From contig NZ_CP049889.1 of assembly GCF_011299095.1 (NCBI RefSeq), forward strand, positions 1,009,501 to 1,073,500: 64,000 bases of DNA, written 5' to 3'. Under the pieces are notes generated by a model, which saw only the letters and a program-made list of their open reading frames with translations, did no database searches and was not told the DNA's origin. Shown here piece by piece: positions 52,780 to 61,071 of the stretch. The DNA comes from Jeotgalibaca porci (lineage in GTDB: Bacteria > Bacillota > Bacilli > Lactobacillales > Aerococcaceae). The translations under genes were made by a program, and so were the position numbers. Numbering within the stretch: the stretch's first letter is position 1; every line of letters begins with the position of its first letter.

Positions 52780-53736
52780 CTACCCTTCTCTGTAACGAAT
52801 ACGTGGATCTGCTACTGCATAGAATACATCCATTAATACATTTGCTGTTAGAACAGCAACGGCTGAGAACAACGTGATTGCCATAAGTACATTGTAGTCA
52901 CGTGACTGAATCGACGTGATTGTTAAAGCGCCAAGTCCCGGCCATTGGAAGATTTGTTCTGTCACGATCGCACCTCCGATTAATTTCGGTATATCCGATG
53001 CGATAATCGTAATAATCGGAATTAATGCATTTCGAATCCCATGTTTGAAAATAATTTGGCTCGGTTTCAAGCCTTTTGCTTTTGCAGTTCGGAGGTAATT
53101 CTCTCCGAAGATATCAATCATCGTTGAACGAACATACCGAATCATATTTGCAGAAATCGTACTCGCAATGACCGTCACTGGTAAAATTAGATGTTGTACT
53201 TTTTCCCAGAACCCCCCGGCAGAACCAAGCACTTGCATGCCACCAGTCGGTAGCCATTTTAATTGCACTGCGAAGATGTAAATTAAGAATAATCCGAAAA
53301 AGAAGTTTGGTATGGAAACACCCATGATTGATGAACCCGTTATAAAGTAATCAACCCATGTGTTTTGTTTCACTGCACTGTAGATACCCAGTGGAATTGC
53401 AATGAGGTAGGCCACTACCAATGACGTTCCCATCAAGATAAGCGTCGGCCCTACACGTTCCATTAACACGTTCATAACCGGTTGTCTCGTTGCAAATGAA
53501 TTCCCTAAATTTCCTCTTAAGAGTTCCTTTAACCAAAACCCATAACGGACGAGCAACGGCTGATCCAATCCCAAACTTGCTCTCACCTGGTTAATCTGTT
53601 CCTCTGTGGCATCCGCACTCACGTATAAAGTTGCTGGATCACCCGGGGCAAAGTTTATAATCATGTAGGATAGAAAAGTAATAAAGAATAGAACCAGAAA
53701 ACCAATCATAAGTCGCTTCACTAAATATTTATTCAT
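52780..53736 (-). CDS. oppB: Oligopeptide ABC transporter permease
   Basis: 318 residues from ATG 53736 behind GGAGGTG; the frame up to 53841 runs into the attenuator and is rejected. OppB features: FAPGDPATLYVSADATEEQINQVRASLGLDQPLL after helix 1, GNLGNSFATRQPV, and the EAA loop YLRTAKAKGLKPSQIIFKHGIRNALIP. First structural gene of the operon. Confidence 0.95.
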   Translation of the reverse strand: MNKYLVKRLMIGFLVLFFITFLSYMIINFAPGDPATLYVSADATEEQINQVRASLGLDQPLLVRYGFWLKELLRGNLGNSFATRQPVMNVLMERVGPTLILMGTSLVVAYLIAIPLGIYSAVKQNTWVDYFITGSSIMGVSIPNFFFGLFLIYIFAVQLKWLPTGGMQVLGSAGGFWEKVQHLILPVTVIASTISANMIRYVRSTMIDIFGENYLRTAKAKGLKPSQIIFKHGIRNALIPIITIIASDIPKLIGGAIVTEQIFQWPGLGALTITSIQSRDYNVLMAITLFSAVAVLTANVLMDVFYAVADPRIRYREG

Positions 53737-53768
53737 GCTGACACCTCCATTATTTTTAGACCGGCAAT

Positions 53769-53800
53769 AAAAAAAGAAGCCCTTCGCTATGAAGGGCTTC
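53769..53800 (-). terminator. Attenuator terminator ahead of oppB
   Basis: Minus strand GAAGCCCTTC (53791-53800) and GAAGGGCTTC (53776-53785) with a 5-base loop and seven T. It lies between the leader peptide and oppB, so it must be prevented from forming for the operon to be read. Confidence 0.88.
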
Positions 53801-53870
53801 AGTAATGCCAAGCCCTCAGTGGTACACAAATGAGGACTCAACTAATTGAATAGTTAGAATCCTAGGGCTT
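53801..53870 (-). promoter_or_regulatory. Switching segments of the opp attenuator
   Basis: AAGCCCT at 53864-53870 overlaps the last leader codons. AGGGCTT at 53810-53816 can pair with that segment or with AAGCCCT in the terminator's 5' arm (53791-53800). A third option is the local hairpin CCTCA/TGAGG (53831-53835 with 53814-53818). Three mutually exclusive pairings of the same seven bases are the mark of an attenuator. Confidence 0.75.
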
Positions 53871-53936
53871 AATTAATAAAATAATTGCTGCTGGAGCGTT
53901 AGTATATGGTTTTAGGTAATGTGTTGTGTTTTTCAT
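53862..53936 (-). CDS. Leader peptide of the opp operon (Ile/Leu sensing)
   Basis: A 24-codon frame starting at ATG 53936 with GGGAG eight bases upstream and ending at TAG 53862-53864. Codons 18-22 are ATT ATT TTA TTA ATT (Ile-Ile-Leu-Leu-Ile), followed by Lys-Pro-stop. Stalling there under branched-chain amino acid shortage would cover AAGCCCT, free AGGGCTT to pair with the terminator arm, and let transcription continue into oppB. No protein function beyond this is expected. Confidence 0.75.
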   Translation of the reverse strand: MKNTTHYLKPYTNAPAAIILLIKP

Positions 53937-53969
53937 GATTAACGCTCCCGTCTGTTGTTTAGTGACCCT

Positions 53970-53998
53970 ACTTTAACCTTTTAAAATGAGAAAGTCAA
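53970..53998 (-). promoter_or_regulatory. Promoter of the opp operon leader
   Basis: Minus strand TTGACT (53993-53998), 17-base spacer, TAAAGT (53970-53975), about 34 bases before the leader ATG. Confidence 0.6.
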
Positions 53999-54181
53999 AC
54001 CGAATTCTAACTTATTTTTAATTTAATGTTCGTGTTCCGTTTGGTTAGCGTTTGCATTTATTGTTGCGATAGCTTTATGAGAAATGAAAAAAAGTTTCAT
54101 TTCTTCGGCATTTTCACTGCCAAAGTTGAAATGCATCTGCTTTTTTCTTAAATGCGAACTTCGCACCTATTTAATCATCAC
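53999..54181. other. Non-coding stretch upstream of the opp promoter
   Basis: Part of the gene-free interval 53937-54253. It holds small hairpins AGAAATGAAA/TTTCATTTCT near 54080-54105 and GGCA/TGCC near 54107-54122. I see no gene or known riboswitch. Confidence 0.4.
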
Positions 54182-54236
54182 AAAAAATCCTCCTCTTGTT
54201 CACTTACACATTAAGTGTAACAACAAAAGGAGGAGA
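54182..54236 (-). terminator. Terminator of the crtN-crtM-marR-gpx operon
   Basis: Long stem TCCTCCTTTTGTT-ACACTTA / TGTAAGT-AACAAGAGGAGGA, followed by TTTTTTG on the minus strand. Confidence 0.85.
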
Positions 54237-54253
54237 ATCTTGCACATCAGAAT

Positions 54254-54634
54254 TTAAGGTATTTTCGTAATTTTATACGTCTCAGACGCTAACAGAATAA
54301 TCCCGATAACTACGATAGCCGCAATACTAAGATAAGGACGATTGGAATACGTATTAGGAAAGAAACTCAGCAGTGTTGGTACAGCAAACATCAAAAGAAA
54401 CAGTATTTTTGTTCGTGTCACAGTTTTTATTACGAGTGTGTCACCATCACGGACTGCTACCTTATTACTGCGTGAGCCACCATGAGAGATAGAAAGAATA
54501 GCCTCCTCTTGAGGTGATTCCAGTTTAATCGTGTCATTATGCGCCACTTTTCCAACAACTTTACCATTTATCATCAGCTTCAACGAACCCGCCATCCCAA
54601 TTAAACCTGTACTGCGGTTAATCTTTATAGCCAC
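54254..54634 (-). CDS. Hypothetical membrane protein at the end of the crt/gpx operon
   Basis: 126 residues. An N-terminal beta-rich part (about 1-72; STGLIGMAGSLKLMINGKVVGKVAHND) resembles a short sugar-or-lipid-binding fold in style but matches no family I know. Two membrane helices (about 75-92 and 103-120) follow. It is 28 bases after the glutathione peroxidase gene and is the last gene before the terminator. Function unknown. Confidence 0.65.
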   Translation of the reverse strand: MAIKINRSTGLIGMAGSLKLMINGKVVGKVAHNDTIKLESPQEEAILSISHGGSRSNKVAVRDGDTLVIKTVTRTKILFLLMFAVPTLLSFFPNTYSNRPYLSIAAIVVIGIILLASETYKITKIP

Positions 54635-54662
54635 GCTATCACTCCCATCTCTCTTTTACCCC

Positions 54663-55133
54663 TTACAAGGCGGCTGCGATTTTATCCTCAAATGTTAAAG
54701 GTGATTCAGTCGGGCCAAAACGTTCAACGACTTGCCCTTTTTTATCCACCAAAAACTTCGTGAAGTTCCATTTGATTGCACTTCCTAAAACTCCTTTAGT
54801 TTCATCTGTCAACATTTTGAATAACGGATGCGCGTCTTTGCCATTTATCTTCACTATTTCATGCATCGGGAAAGAAACGCCGTATGTCATACGGCACGCT
54901 TCGGCAGCATCTTCTGCTGTTGCTACTTCCTGTTTGAACTGATTGGATGGAAAGCCTAAAACCACAAAATCTTTCGCTTTGTATTTGTCGTAAAGCTTTT
55001 GTAAATCATCAAATTGAGGTGCTAATCCACATTTGGTCGCAGTATTCACAATGAGCAATGTTTTCCCTTTGTATCGGTCCAATTGATAAGTTTCGCCATT
55101 TTCCATTGTTACTGAAATATCGTAAATATTCAT
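54663..55133 (-). CDS. Glutathione peroxidase-family protein (Cys type)
   Basis: 156 residues. Peroxidatic Cys35 in NTATKCGLAPQF (Cys where animal enzymes have selenocysteine), with the Gln in FPSNQF and Trp-Asn in IKWNFTKF. Bacterial members of this kind usually use thioredoxin rather than glutathione. It is 15 bases downstream of the OhrR-like regulator gene and would remove lipid or organic hydroperoxides. Confidence 0.93.
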   Translation of the reverse strand: MNIYDISVTMENGETYQLDRYKGKTLLIVNTATKCGLAPQFDDLQKLYDKYKAKDFVVLGFPSNQFKQEVATAEDAAEACRMTYGVSFPMHEIVKINGKDAHPLFKMLTDETKGVLGSAIKWNFTKFLVDKKGQVVERFGPTESPLTFEDKIAAAL

Positions 55134-55148
55134 AGCCCTAAACCTCCA

Positions 55149-55601
55149 TTATTTATTTTCGTTTATTGTATCTAAACGTTGCTGTAAGTTAGCCAACTGT
55201 AGCATTAATTCAGGTAAATCCATTCCTTCAAAATTGCAAGAAATCATTTCTGCTAGAATCGCTTGATTGATTGGTTGCTTGCTCTCTTTCGCCTTGGCTG
55301 ATAGAGAGATAAGCATCGTGCGCTTATCGGTCGGATGTTGACTCTTTTCGATCCACTCGTTCTCTGCCATTCTTTTCAAAATCGGGTTCAATGTTCCAAT
55401 GCCCATGCCTGTTTGGCTACCGATTGTCATAATCGGCAGGCCATCATTATCCCATAAAGCCAATAAGACTAAATATTGCGGGAAAGTTAGCTGAAATATT
55501 TTCAGCGCCCGTCCGTACATTTTGTTGATACCGTTTGAGGCCCGGTAAAGCCGGAAGCATAGCTGCTCATCCAATTGTCGATCAAAAATCGACTCGTCCA
55601 T
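55149..55601 (-). CDS. OhrR-like MarR-family peroxide sensor
   Basis: 150 residues, winged-helix MarR fold. DEQLCFRLYRASN places a lone reactive cysteine at residue 15, as in OhrR, and the Tyr positions of the OhrR site are mostly kept. The recognition helix region is GIGTLNPILKRMAENEWI, and HPTDKRTMLISLS is the wing. It is 4 bases after crtM and 15 before the peroxidase gene, so it likely controls this unit in response to organic peroxides. Confidence 0.88.
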   Translation of the reverse strand: MDESIFDRQLDEQLCFRLYRASNGINKMYGRALKIFQLTFPQYLVLLALWDNDGLPIMTIGSQTGMGIGTLNPILKRMAENEWIEKSQHPTDKRTMLISLSAKAKESKQPINQAILAEMISCNFEGMDLPELMLQLANLQQRLDTINENK

Positions 55602-55605
55602 ACAA

Positions 55606-56490
55606 TCACCTTTTCTTTAATATTTTCCGCGTCTCCAAAATTAATTCCATCATTCTTGCTTCAGGCACGTAATTTCGCTTGCTGAGACAGTCATAGTTAT
55701 TTTTGCGAACGCTATCCATTATACCACTGTATAACTTCGAAGAAACGAGCACAGGAAAACGACAATCACTGTCATAGTGAGAGATACTGTCCTCAAATTC
55801 TACATAGCCACGGCTTGATTCTTCCGCTAGTTCTTCCCATAAAGCAATAAAATTGTTATCCGGACCCTTTTCGACATTCTGTGCTAAGTCGACCTGATGG
55901 CGGTCCAGTAATTCAGTTGGTAAATAGACGCGCTTATTCTCGCGATAATCTTCGCCTACATCACGGAGTATATTCGTTATTTGCATGGCAACACCTAAGG
56001 AAACTGCACTTTCTTTCAGAGATTCTGTTATGCCACTTTTAGTTGCCAAAATCGGCAACAACATCAAACCTACTGATCCCGCTACGTAATAACTATAATC
56101 TTTTAATGCAGCCAAATCGGTAATTTCCTGAAAGTCCAAGTCACGTTTTTGGCCTTCCAATTGGTCATAAAAGGGTGAAGTGGTCATGGCGTAGCGATTG
56201 AAAACATCGCGTAAGGCACGCCACATTGGATGATTCGGTGTCTTACCCTTTTCGAATTCTTTCAGCTCTGCTTCCAGGATAGCAAGGTTCTCTTTCTTCA
56301 ATGCAAGAGGCTCGTTCGCATCCACGGTATCATCCGCTTGACGGCAAAACGCATAAATAGCATAGACAGCTTTTGCTTTGTCTTTCGGCAACTTGGAAAA
56401 GGCAGTATAAAAGCTTTTAGATGACGCTTTTATAACTTTTTCACAGTATGCGTAGTCTTTTTTCAGTTCTGTTTCAACCATCCCACTCAC
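55606..56490 (-). CDS. crtM: Dehydrosqualene synthase (C30 carotenoid)
   Basis: 294 residues; GTG 56490 or ATG 56481, neither with a strong site, so translation probably couples to crtN. Head-to-head condensation of two farnesyl-PP to dehydrosqualene. Asp-rich motifs ADDTVD (about 52-57) and DVGEDYRENKR, plus YCRQADD-type FCRQADD. First committed carotenoid step. Confidence 0.95.
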   Translation of the reverse strand: MSGMVETELKKDYAYCEKVIKASSKSFYTAFSKLPKDKAKAVYAIYAFCRQADDTVDANEPLALKKENLAILEAELKEFEKGKTPNHPMWRALRDVFNRYAMTTSPFYDQLEGQKRDLDFQEITDLAALKDYSYYVAGSVGLMLLPILATKSGITESLKESAVSLGVAMQITNILRDVGEDYRENKRVYLPTELLDRHQVDLAQNVEKGPDNNFIALWEELAEESSRGYVEFEDSISHYDSDCRFPVLVSSKLYSGIMDSVRKNNYDCLSKRNYVPEARMMELILETRKILKKR

Positions 56491-56498
56491 TCTTTCAT

Positions 56499-58004
56499 TT
56501 ATTTATTGTCATCTAACATCAACTCGTCGGCAGCAATTTTACCAGATAATAACACAATCGGAACGCCCGCTCCCGGGTGGGTACTGCTTCCTGTAAAGTA
56601 AAGATTTTCACACGCTTCTGCTTTCGCTTGTGGACGGAAGTGATTACTTTGCAGCAAGGTTGGTTGCAAGCCGAAACATGCGCCGTTATAAGCATTGAAT
56701 CGTTCTTGGAAATCAAGTGGTGTAATCATGCTCTCAGAGATAATTTCATTTTCGATATTACTCATTCCTGGCAAATCACTGACAGCTTTCAAAGCTTTTG
56801 TACGATAGTAAGCGACCGTTTCAGGATCATTCCAATCATAGTCCGCCGTTTCCAAATCGGAGACTGGCATCAACACATACAGCCCTTCTTTTCCTTCTGG
56901 TGCGACAGTCGGGTCAATCTTAGAAGCTGCAACGATATAAATAGATGGATCTTCAATAAACTCACCCGAGAATACTTGCTCCATATTTTGGTCCAAGCTT
57001 TCTGAGAATACGAAGGTATGTACATGTTCCAAGTCATCGTATTTGCGGTCCATTCCTAAGTAGAGAATAAAGCAAGAACATGAATACTTCATTTTATCGA
57101 TTTTCTCATCTGTATATTTGCCTTTTGCAGAAACATCTTTTACTAGATTCTTCATTGCATAAGGGAAATCTGCATTACACACCACGTAATCAGCGTGTTC
57201 AGCTTTTTCATTTACCCATACACCCGTAGCACGGCCATTTTCAATGCTAATTTCATCTACTGGCGCATCATAGTGAATCTTTCCACCCAATTCTAAAAAT
57301 GCGCGTTCCATTCCTTCGGCCATCTTGTGCATACCGCCCTCGATGTACCAAATTCCATAAAGGAGTTCAATCATCGGTATAATCGTATAGAGAGACGGGC
57401 CATTATTTGGGCTTACACCGATATACAATGTTTGGAACGTCAGCATTTGACGGATTTTTTCATCTTTAACAAATTTTGAAATAGAATCTGTAGCGGAATC
57501 AAATGTTTTTAATTGGAGCGCTTTTCGTATCATTGAAGGATTGTAAAAATCTCTCTTATTGCGGAAAGGACGCTGTAAAAAGTTATCACGAGCCACAGAA
57601 TAGCGCTCATAAATACTACTCAAATACTTCAAGAACCCAACTGCGTCTTCGGGACTTATTTCTTCCAGTGTTTTCATCAGCTTTACCAAATCAGATGAAA
57701 TATCAATACTTTCCGTTCCCTTGTGGAAGTAAGAACGATACATCGGATCTAAACGTTTCATGGGAATATAGTCATCCGGGTCGTTGCCCGCATATTCGAA
57801 AATTTCTCGATAAAGATCCGGCATCATGACGATGGTTGGGCCTAAATCAAACTTAAAACCATTCTTCTCAATCACGTGCATCTTTCCGCCAGGTAAGCTT
57901 TCTTTTTCATAAATTTCTACTGCATAGCCATCTTTTTGTAAGCGAATCGCACTGGATAAGCCTGCCACGCCTGCTCCGACTACGATAACTTTTTTCTTTT
58001 CCAT
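56499..58004 (-). CDS. crtN: Dehydrosqualene desaturase
   Basis: 501 residues, FAD amine-oxidase fold. N-terminal VIVVGAGVAGLSSAIRL, GGKMHVIEKNGFKFDLGPTIVMMP and C-terminal YFTGSSTHPGAGVPIVLLSGKIAA. It introduces double bonds into dehydrosqualene to give diaponeurosporene or diapolycopene. First gene of the minus-strand operon; its promoter overlaps an operator dyad. Confidence 0.96.
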   Translation of the reverse strand: MEKKKVIVVGAGVAGLSSAIRLQKDGYAVEIYEKESLPGGKMHVIEKNGFKFDLGPTIVMMPDLYREIFEYAGNDPDDYIPMKRLDPMYRSYFHKGTESIDISSDLVKLMKTLEEISPEDAVGFLKYLSSIYERYSVARDNFLQRPFRNKRDFYNPSMIRKALQLKTFDSATDSISKFVKDEKIRQMLTFQTLYIGVSPNNGPSLYTIIPMIELLYGIWYIEGGMHKMAEGMERAFLELGGKIHYDAPVDEISIENGRATGVWVNEKAEHADYVVCNADFPYAMKNLVKDVSAKGKYTDEKIDKMKYSCSCFILYLGMDRKYDDLEHVHTFVFSESLDQNMEQVFSGEFIEDPSIYIVAASKIDPTVAPEGKEGLYVLMPVSDLETADYDWNDPETVAYYRTKALKAVSDLPGMSNIENEIISESMITPLDFQERFNAYNGACFGLQPTLLQSNHFRPQAKAEACENLYFTGSSTHPGAGVPIVLLSGKIAADELMLDDNK

Positions 58005-58042
58005 AATTACAACACCGTCTCTCTATTTGCTCTGTCACGACT

Positions 58043-58071
58043 ATCATAGTTTATATCTTGTACGATGTAAA
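58043..58071 (-). promoter_or_regulatory. crtN promoter with overlapping operator
   Basis: Minus strand TTTACA (58066-58071), 17-base spacer, TATGAT (58043-58048). The dyad TTTAxATCxxGTACxxGATxTAAA at 58050-58071 covers the -35 box and spacer. Confidence 0.75.
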
Positions 58072-58107
58072 CCTTTTTTAGCTCTTTTTTAAAATAAAAG
58101 AAAACGT

Positions 58108-58136
58108 TTTACATCGCGTGCGATGTAAGGTAAGAT
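58108..58136 (+). promoter_or_regulatory. Plus-strand crt promoter with overlapping operator
   Basis: TTTACA (58108-58113), 17-base spacer, TAAGAT (58131-58136). The perfect dyad TTACATCGC-GT-GCGATGTAA at 58109-58128 covers -35 and spacer, as for crtN. Confidence 0.8.
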
Positions 58137-58176
58137 GAAGCTGATTATTACGAACTTAGAAGCAGGAGGAAATAGC

Positions 58177-59682
58177 ATGTCTCAAAATAAAACAGCAGTT
58201 GTCATCGGTGGAGGCCTTGGTGGTCTTTCTGTTGCGGTTTGACTTGCTCAAAAAGGTTTTCAAGTTCAATTGTATGAAAAGAACTCACATTTAGGCGGAA
58301 AATTAAATCGCTTGAACACAAAGAGCTTTTGTTTTGATCTTGGCCCTTCTATTTTGACGATGAAACCTATTTTCGAAAAATTATTCAACGCAAGCAATGT
58401 AAAAATGGATGACTATATTGAAACTGTTCGTATCGATCATGAATGGCGCTCATTTTTCCCTGATGGAACCATCTTGGATCTTTATGGTGATTTAGAGATA
58501 ATGTTGATCTTAAATGACGACTTGTCGGAACAAGATATTGCCGAATACCATGACTTTTTAGAATACGCACGCGGTTTGTATGAAATAACGGAAGAAGGCT
58601 ACTTTGAAGAAGGACTTGATAATACGATGGACGTCTTGAAAAACCATGGTTTAATCCATTCCTTTAAAGAGTTCGATTTACTAACAACAATGTATGATGC
58701 CATTGCCAAACGCATCCAAAATCAAAAACTACGTGATATGTTGGCTTACTTCATCAAATACGTGGGTTCTTCTCCTTATGATGCACCTGCAGTCTTAAAC
58801 ATGATGATATATATGCAGCACAAACAAGGTATCTGGTATGTACCGGGCGGCATGCATGGCATCGCAAACGGAATCGTGAAGCTCGGAGAAGAAATCGGCG
58901 TTCACTTCTATCCGAACCAAGAAGTTGTGCGCTTAATAAAAAATGACGATCAAATCGAAGCAGCGGAATTAGCAGATGGCACGAGAGTAACCGCTGATTA
59001 TTTCGTTTCCAATATGGAAGTCATTCCTGCCTACGACAAACTTCTCAATGAAAAAGAATCATTTATCAAAAAACTAGAAGTCAAATTTGAACCTGCCAGT
59101 TCTGGACTGGTTCTTCATCTCGGTGTAGAGGGCTCATATCCACAATTGGCGCATCACAACTTCTTTTTCTCTGGGAATCCGGGAAAGAGTTTTGAGCAAA
59201 TTTTCCACAAACATGAATTGCCGGATGACCCGACTATTTACCTAGTAAACGTGAATAAAACAGATGAAACACAAACCGTTCCGGGTCATGAAAACATTAA
59301 AATCCTTCCGCATATTCCGTATATCCCGGATAAGCCATTTACGAAAGAAGAATACGATGCTCTGGAAGAACGGGTTCTGATTAAATTAGAACGTATGGGA
59401 TTAACGGATTTGAGAAAAAGAACGGTCGTAAAAGATCGTTGGTTACCTGAAGATATTGAAAGAAATTATTATTCGCATCGTGGTGCGATTTACGGAACCG
59501 TTTCGAACCGCAAGAAGAACCGTGGCTTCAAGCATAGTAAAGAGAGCGAGAAGTACGAAAATCTATATTTCGTAGGCGGAACTGTCAATCCCGGTGGTGG
59601 AATGCCAATGGTAACGTTAAGTGGCCAACAAGTAAGTGATAAGATTTATAAGAAAGAACAAACGAATAAACGAGGTGTTTAA
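58177..59682 (+). pseudogene. crtP: Diaponeurosporene/diapolycopene oxidase with in-frame TGA at codon 22
   Basis: A second CrtN-like gene of the carotenoid-oxidase type. ATG 58177 follows AGGAGG. Translation begins with the FAD motif VVIGGGLGGLSVAV, then meets TGA at 58240-58242, where relatives usually have Arg; one C-to-T change (CGA to TGA) explains it. The rest is intact for 480 codons, with YEKNSHLGGKL, FDLGPSILTMKP and the C-terminal YFVGGTVNPGGGMPMVTLSGQQ. Restart at TTG 58270 would lack the FAD motif and a ribosome binding site. Read-through or sequencing error must be excluded. Confidence 0.85.
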
Positions 59683-61059
59683 GTGATTGAAGAAGTCCAA
59701 TTACTACAACGCGAACGCAGTCGTCACATTGGTGCGGAAGGTCTGGAGCATCGGCTTTATGCCCTTTCGCAAATCAAACGCCTTTTAACCGAACATGAAG
59801 AAGAGTGGTTGGCGGCCTTGAAAGCCGACCTCCACAAACATCCCGTAGAAGCCTATGCTTCTGAAATCAGTGTTTTGTTAAATGAAATTGCCCATATCGA
59901 AAAAATGCTGCCTTCCTGGTTGAAGCCTCTTTCCAAAGAGAGACGCTTACTGTCTGGAAGAGACAAAGTTGTGACGGTAAGAAAACCATATGGGAGCGTC
60001 TTAGTAATAGCTCCTTGGAATTATCCGCTCCAACTTGCTTTGATGCCAGCAATTGGCGCGCTTGCTGGCGGAAACGGCGTGGTCTTAAAACCATCCGAAT
60101 CGGCTCCAGCAACGAGTCAGCTCTTACAGCAGCTAGTCCCTGCTTATTTCCCCAAAAAAGTCTTTCATGTTGTTACCGGTGACCGCGATGTTGGGGAAAA
60201 GCTGACTTCTTTACAATGGGACTTTATCTTTTTCACTGGGAGTCCTGAGACAGGTCAAAAAGTATATGAAGCCGCTGCACGCCATTTAACGCCTGTTCTA
60301 TTGGAATTAGGCGGGAAAAACCCGTGTATTATCGAGCAGTCGGGGCTTTCGAAAACTGCTATCAAAAAAATAATCTGGGGTAAATTCTTGAATGCTGGTC
60401 AGAGTTGTATTGCTCCGGATACGGTGTATGTTCCCCGTGAACAACTGGAAACTGTTCTGGAAATGATGAAAGAACAAATCAGCGCTTTTTACGGAGAAAA
60501 TCCCCTGCTTTCAGAGAGTTACGGCCGCATCGTTCATAAAGATCACTATGACAAGATTATGACGTTTATGGCTGATGGTCGCGTTTATTACGGCGGTGAC
60601 GCTTCAGCCGATGATGGATACATCGGCCCCACCTTACTGGTAGATGTGATTCCGGGGAGTCCGATTTGTACAGAGGAAATATTTGGTCCTGTTTTACCTG
60701 TTGTACCCTATGATTCAGTTGCAGATGTGATACAAACGTTGCAGACTTCGCCCGTTCCGCTTTGTACGTACATCTTCAGCAATAACCTAGAAACGCAGAG
60801 TAAAATAGCCGACGAGGTTCAAAGTGGTGCTGTCAGTATCAATGAAGTTATGTTGCACGCGGTGAATCCGTTCTTAGCTTTTGGCGGAAATGGCAAAAGT
60901 GGATTAGGGAAATACCATGGAGAAGCGAGCTTCGAAGCCTTTACACATCCACGGCCCGTTTATTCCAAACAAACACCCTTTCTACTGTCCAAACAATTTC
61001 CACCTTATTCAAAAGCAGTCTTATTAGCCTTAAGAAAATTACGCAGAAAAATTTTCTAA
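59683..61059 (+). CDS. Aldehyde dehydrogenase (carotenoid aldehyde oxidation)
   Basis: 458 residues from GTG 59683 immediately after the oxidase stop (GAGGTG upstream). NAD(P) site FFTGSPETGQKVY, general base in LLELGGKNP and nucleophile Cys in NAGQSCIAPD. A class 3-type ALDH with a hydrophobic, basic C-terminus (SKAVLLALRKLRRKIF) for membrane contact, as in the AldH of the staphyloxanthin pathway, which converts diaponeurosporenal to the acid. Confidence 0.9.
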   Translation: MIEEVQLLQRERSRHIGAEGLEHRLYALSQIKRLLTEHEEEWLAALKADLHKHPVEAYASEISVLLNEIAHIEKMLPSWLKPLSKERRLLSGRDKVVTVRKPYGSVLVIAPWNYPLQLALMPAIGALAGGNGVVLKPSESAPATSQLLQQLVPAYFPKKVFHVVTGDRDVGEKLTSLQWDFIFFTGSPETGQKVYEAAARHLTPVLLELGGKNPCIIEQSGLSKTAIKKIIWGKFLNAGQSCIAPDTVYVPREQLETVLEMMKEQISAFYGENPLLSESYGRIVHKDHYDKIMTFMADGRVYYGGDASADDGYIGPTLLVDVIPGSPICTEEIFGPVLPVVPYDSVADVIQTLQTSPVPLCTYIFSNNLETQSKIADEVQSGAVSINEVMLHAVNPFLAFGGNGKSGLGKYHGEASFEAFTHPRPVYSKQTPFLLSKQFPPYSKAVLLALRKLRRKIF

Positions 61060-61071
61060 GGAGGGAGCACA

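Noticed and set aside
53737-53841. Longer N-terminus of OppB
   Set aside because: The extension would translate the attenuator terminator; ATG 53736 has GGAGG and gives the standard OppB N-terminus.
55149-58136. OhrR-like protein as the repressor of both crt promoters
   Set aside because: The TTACATC/GATGTAA dyads do not look like the usual OhrR operator (TACAATT/AATTGTA). It was kept only as a local regulator candidate.
58240-58242. TGA as selenocysteine
   Set aside because: No SECIS-like hairpin is evident after the codon, relatives have Arg there, and the glutathione peroxidase of the same genome uses cysteine.
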